Of a stretch of DNA of 64,000 bases, positions 60,746-64,000 are shown piece after piece. This stretch comes from Bacteroidales bacterium (lineage in GTDB: Bacteria > Bacteroidota > Bacteroidia > Bacteroidales > UBA1402), in contig JAFUDT010000009.1 of assembly GCA_017464285.1 (NCBI GenBank), positions 1 through 64,000 of the forward strand, written 5' to 3'. Under the pieces are notes generated by a model that saw only the letters and a program-made list of their open reading frames with translations, was not told the DNA's origin and ran no database searches. The position numbers and the translations under genes are program-made. Positions within the stretch are counted from its first letter, which is position 1. Each line of letters starts with the position of its first letter.

Positions 60746-61471
60746 TTAAACGTCGAACATTTCTTCCAGGATGGTCAGAGATTTGATTTCCGGGAAGTCT
60801 GTCAGATGAATACGGTAGTAATTCAGAATCTGACGCAACAATTCGGTCCGTTGACGGCGCTCAAGGCGGAAAAGATGCAGATTGTCAAAGTTCATCCTCA
60901 GTAACAGGGCAAGGCGTTCGGCATCTTCCGGTGCAAGCCATGCGTTGTGTGCCGGCCGGGTGGGGCAGAAACTGCCGGCTGCCAGGTCGAAATACCAGTG
61001 CGGCCGGTTTTCTTCCATATTGGGGAAGAAGCCCAGAAACCGTGTCAGGTGTATCAGAAAGGCGAGGTGAAAATTGGCTGTCCCTTTATCGCTGAGGTCC
61101 AGCATCATGATAGCCTGTTCCAGATAGTTGTAGAGCGGCAGGTTACGCTCCTCTTCCATCAGTACCCGGTACAAAACCTCCGATAAAAACAGCGAAACTG
61201 CATTTTTGAGCGGATTCAGGGGCAAATCCGTGAAAGGATGGTAGCAGTGTGCCTCGCGCAGCCGCTGCAGTTCCCGGCTTCCTTTATGCTCTCCTTCGTA
61301 TTCAATCAGACTGAGCGGCTGCAACAGCGACTGGCTCAGCTTTCCCTTTTTGTTCTTATGGGAGACAAGATAGGAGATTCTCCCGAATTCACGGCTATAG
61401 AGACTGATAATGGCATCATTGTCGCTGTATTTGATTTTATGTAATACTATGGCCCTGGTTTTGACAAACAT
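60746..61471 (-). CDS. recO: DNA repair protein RecO
   Basis: 241 residues. The N-terminal OB-fold is typical (KTRAIVLHKIKYSDNDAIISLYSREFGRISYLV), followed by a helical domain with a few Cys/His but no complete zinc site visible. RecO loads RecA at gaps with RecR. It lies 21 bases after the outer-membrane barrel gene. Confidence 0.9.
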   Translation of the reverse strand: MFVKTRAIVLHKIKYSDNDAIISLYSREFGRISYLVSHKNKKGKLSQSLLQPLSLIEYEGEHKGSRELQRLREAHCYHPFTDLPLNPLKNAVSLFLSEVLYRVLMEEERNLPLYNYLEQAIMMLDLSDKGTANFHLAFLIHLTRFLGFFPNMEENRPHWYFDLAAGSFCPTRPAHNAWLAPEDAERLALLLRMNFDNLHLFRLERRQRTELLRQILNYYRIHLTDFPEIKSLTILEEMFDV

Positions 61472-61492
61472 GGCTCCCTATCATACAGTCGC

Positions 61493-63190
61493 TTAAAAAG
61501 AAAAGGAGATCCCTGCTACCCCGGTGATGCCGTAGCTGGCATAAAGATTCCAAATCTCCGTGCGGCGATTAAGCAGATTCCATACCGAGAGAAAGGTCCC
61601 CAGCTGTGGAGTGATTTTATACGAGCAGGTAGCCGACAACAGGTGCAGGTCGTCCAGAGGCTGGAAATCCTCCGATTCTGTGTAGGCATACCGGCCGCCG
61701 TCCCAGTGGTATTCGGCCTGGAGGGTAAGATGTTCGCCGGTTTTCAGTTCTATTCCCAGGTTGGCTTCCCAGTTGGGCTTGTACCAAAGGTGGCTGCCGG
61801 CCTGGGCAAAGATGTCGGACAGGACATCAGTCTCCTGCGTACGGTAGGCGTGATAGTGGTGATAGCGGATGTCTGCGTTCAGGTGGCAGACTTGATAGAG
61901 TGCGACATCGGCCCGCAGGGCAGCATAGAACTCACTGGCATCGACCGATGCGATATTGAAAAGTTTGGACGCCTGCTTTAGACCAGAGGTCCCGATGGCC
62001 GGTGTCACGTTGTAGAACAGGGGCAGGTTGTTGGTGGTCCGGAATCCGATTTCGGGACTGAACATACAGTTCTCCAGCGGCCTCCACCACAGATCGGCAT
62101 GCATCAGCAAGGGAGTGTAGTCCGGATCGATCTGGAGATCGGGCGACAGGAAGGGATTCATAAGCAAGCCTTCACGATAGGAATAGCATCTTTCCCCTCC
62201 GTCCAGAAAGATTCTGGCAGCAGCCTTTTCTCCCAGATCCCTTCTGGCTGAGGCTGTCAACGCGGCTTTCAACTGATGGCCGTTAGAAAGTCTGGCTCCC
62301 AGACTCATTTGCCAGTAACCCCATTGGTATTCGATTTCAGGATGTATTTCAAACCAAAGCCTGTTGTCCAGGTCATAGGGGGTGTCGGCGTAACTCAAAA
62401 AACGGGCCTGGGCTTCCATGACGGCAGTCCAGTCTTCCTGAAAATGCCAGGCAATCCGGCCTCTGGCATTGCTCTCCGATTCCAGGGGTCCTTGCGGCAG
62501 CCCCGGCATCGTAGCCTTGCCGAGACGGAAGAGATGCTCTTCAAGGCTGACAGCGTAATCCACTGTCTTGTCCCAGGGCTTGGAACTCATCGAGATCCAG
62601 GCACGGGTGTCCGATGACCACTGCTGATCGGGGATCTGTCCGAAACCTGGAGCAGGAGCATCGGCATAATAGTGCCAACTGCGGAAGCGTTCCGACAGAC
62701 CGGCCTCCAGCTGAGAATACCCCAGATGTAGCTTGTAGTTGAGCTGTAGTCGGTTGTCGCTGTTCCAGCCTGCCTCTTCTGATGGAACATCCTGTGACCG
62801 ATGCCAGAGATTCAGATCCAGTGTCTGACGGCTCTTCCGGAGGATATTCCACTGACCGTCTCCCAAAAAGGCCAGATGATTGCCTCCGCCCAGCCTCAGA
62901 TAGCCGTGTTTCTGCTGGTCAGGAAAACTTGTCTTTGCCTCGGCCGCCTTAAGAGCCACGAGCTCTTTGTCTACATCAAGCGGATTGCCGCTTAATGCAA
63001 AAACAACTTTTTCCTTGTTGGTCTTGATGCTCTCCTGTCCCGGCGACTGATAGATTTTTCCTGCGTTTTCAATGGTCGGGATATATTCTTTTTCCAGCAG
63101 TATGGCCCGTCTGATCAGGGAATCGGTGGTCTGTGCGGATAAAACGCCGCAGCACAGGGCGCAAAGAAGGGATAAAGATACTTTTTTCAT
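61493..63190 (-). CDS. Outer-membrane beta-barrel protein (TonB-receptor-like)
   Basis: A 565-residue exported protein (MKKVSLSLLCALCCGVLSAQ) made of many amphipathic strands rich in Trp and Tyr, ending LYASYGITGVAGISFSF, which has the terminal aromatic expected of outer-membrane proteins. There is no plug domain, so it is smaller than a standard TonB receptor. It starts 8 bases after the TPR gene stop, and the pair may form one envelope module. Ligand unknown. Confidence 0.75.
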   Translation of the reverse strand: MKKVSLSLLCALCCGVLSAQTTDSLIRRAILLEKEYIPTIENAGKIYQSPGQESIKTNKEKVVFALSGNPLDVDKELVALKAAEAKTSFPDQQKHGYLRLGGGNHLAFLGDGQWNILRKSRQTLDLNLWHRSQDVPSEEAGWNSDNRLQLNYKLHLGYSQLEAGLSERFRSWHYYADAPAPGFGQIPDQQWSSDTRAWISMSSKPWDKTVDYAVSLEEHLFRLGKATMPGLPQGPLESESNARGRIAWHFQEDWTAVMEAQARFLSYADTPYDLDNRLWFEIHPEIEYQWGYWQMSLGARLSNGHQLKAALTASARRDLGEKAAARIFLDGGERCYSYREGLLMNPFLSPDLQIDPDYTPLLMHADLWWRPLENCMFSPEIGFRTTNNLPLFYNVTPAIGTSGLKQASKLFNIASVDASEFYAALRADVALYQVCHLNADIRYHHYHAYRTQETDVLSDIFAQAGSHLWYKPNWEANLGIELKTGEHLTLQAEYHWDGGRYAYTESEDFQPLDDLHLLSATCSYKITPQLGTFLSVWNLLNRRTEIWNLYASYGITGVAGISFSF

Positions 63191-63198
63191 TTTCGTGA

Positions 63199-64000
63199 CT
63201 ATTCTATATGGCTGCGTTCGGAAATTTTGTTCAATCGTTCGGATATTCTTTCCTGAATATCGTCCTGGATGGTGTAGTTCTCTTTCAGACTGAGCAGGTA
63301 CTGTCTGGCCTGAAAGTCATCGCCGCGCTGCATATTGATGTCGGCCAGCAGGACGAAACAGCGTGCCATCCAATATTTATGAGAAGTTCCCTCCTGCAGG
63401 AACTGCTGGGAAATTTCGTCGGCTCTGTCGGTCATGTTCCGGTCGAAATAGTATTGAGCCAGCCGATAGCGCATTTCTGCGCCATAGGCGGTTTTAGATT
63501 CTTTGGCAAGAATCTCCATGTCTGCGACAGCTTCTTCTTCCCGGTTCAGCCGCAAGAGCGACATGGCTTTGTGATAGCGTGCCTCACGTAGCAGTTCGGG
63601 TGACAAGTTGCTTTCCTGTATCAGGAGTGAAGCGGCCTCCAGAAGTTCCCGGCTTTCCTCTTTGGCGGCCAGACAGCGCATGATACCCGTCCGGGCATTC
63701 AGACGCACGACTCTGTCTGAGGAAACCGTTTCCAATTGCCGGTAATAGACGAGGGCTTCGTCATATTGTTGTTTGGAATAGGTGTATTCTGACAGTCTGG
63801 ACAGGGCCTCGGGAACAAAGGCGTGTCCCTTGTGCGTGATGACAGCCCGATAGTAGGGGAGAGCCTCGTCCATGCGTTGCTGTTCACTGAGCAGATGACC
63901 GCAATAATAATTAGCTTCGGCACTGAAGTATCCCTGTGGATACATTCTCAGGTAAGCCTGAAATGCGGTCAGAGCCTCTTCTTTGCGACGATTGATCAGC
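63199..64000 (-). CDS. TPR-repeat protein, 5' end outside window
   Basis: The frame is open to the window edge (LINRRKEEALTAFQAYLRM continues upstream), so the ATG at 63945 is internal. At least six TPR-like helical pairs are visible (EANYYCGHLLSEQQRMDEALPYY, LSRLSEYTYSKQQYDEALVYY). It resembles the large tetratricopeptide proteins found before barrel genes in Bacteroidetes and may serve as their scaffold. About 266 residues are visible. Confidence 0.75.
   Translation of the reverse strand, partial: LINRRKEEALTAFQAYLRMYPQGYFSAEANYYCGHLLSEQQRMDEALPYYRAVITHKGHAFVPEALSRLSEYTYSKQQYDEALVYYRQLETVSSDRVVRLNARTGIMRCLAAKEESRELLEAASLLIQESNLSPELLREARYHKAMSLLRLNREEEAVADMEILAKESKTAYGAEMRYRLAQYYFDRNMTDRADEISQQFLQEGTSHKYWMARCFVLLADINMQRGDDFQARQYLLSLKENYTIQDDIQERISERLNKISERSHIE

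Noticed and set aside
1-64000. CRISPR arrays, prophage, transposase or integrase genes
   Set aside because: No regularly spaced direct repeats, no phage structural genes and no transposase or integrase motif were seen. The only tandem repeat is the two-unit 58-bp element.

Overview
The window looks like about 64 kb of a chromosome from an anaerobic, plant-polysaccharide-using member of the Bacteroidales (Bacteroidetes). Three things point there. Many genes are preceded by the Bacteroides-type promoter TTTG-N19-22-TAnnTTTG, and purine-rich ribosome-binding sites are mostly absent. The gene sets are typical of the phylum: ftsX-DUF3098-uppP-truB-queA-folK, a fused SpmA/SpmB-like protein, ybeY-mnmG-uvrC-dtd-mazG, and an acetyl/propionyl-CoA:succinate CoA-transferase. 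Oxygen-sensitive NrdD/NrdG and secreted pectate lyases fit a gut- or rumen-like life. The species cannot be named from the sequence.

Layout. 0-4.3 kb: end of a large envelope protein, a lipoprotein and a TPR/HTH regulator. 4.5-7.1 kb: a compact AT-rich five-gene minus-strand operon of unknown function (Cys-rich lipoprotein, three membrane proteins, one winged-helix regulator). 7.2-9.8 kb: anaerobic ribonucleotide reductase. 10.2-18.6 kb: GH3 glycosidase, CinA, an ArsB/NhaD-type permease, an acyl-CoA synthetase with an odd basic tail, and YchF. 18.6-33.4 kb: a DNA-maintenance and tRNA-modification block (mutS, queH, an esterase, polA, a prenyl synthase, mazG-like, dtd, uvrC, mnmG, ybeY, SpmAB-like). 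33.4-35.4 kb: a repeat-rich intergenic region and a PL1 pectate lyase. 35.5-46.3 kb: ruvB, a flippase, the folK-to-ftsX run, miaB, CoA-transferase, aroK and queF. 46.3-51 kb: PL9-like lyase, lipoprotein nitroreductase and ComM. 51-56 kb: the nucleotidyltransferase-galK-xylB-xylA sugar operon. 56-64 kb: cyclophilin, M16 protease, a small remnant ORF, a Big2/FISUMP lipoprotein, tRNA-Arg(CCU), recO, an outer-membrane barrel and a partial TPR protein.

How it fits together. PL1, PL9, GH3, xylose isomerase/xylulokinase and galactokinase form a logical route from pectin- or hemicellulose-derived sugars to central metabolism, with the CoA-transferase at the acetate/propionate-succinate end of fermentation. 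Queuosine (queH, queA, queF) and other tRNA modification (miaB, mnmG, truB) are unusually well represented.

Most notable. (1) An exact 16-bp parS (ParB-binding) sequence plus a one-mismatch partner lies between mnmG and uvrC, suggesting this window is close to the replication origin. (2) A dispersed palindromic repeat carries a ready-made promoter; copies sit upstream of the acyl-CoA synthetase (15.1 kb) and of the SpmAB-ybeY-mnmG operon (33.5 kb), the latter with a tandem 58-bp repeat. (3) DNA polymerase I has lost the DxE pair of its proofreading Exo I motif. (4) A secreted protein ends in a variable-looking C-type-lectin/FISUMP-like segment followed by a hairpin, which resembles a diversity-generating-retroelement target. 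All functional calls come from reading motifs; no database search was run.
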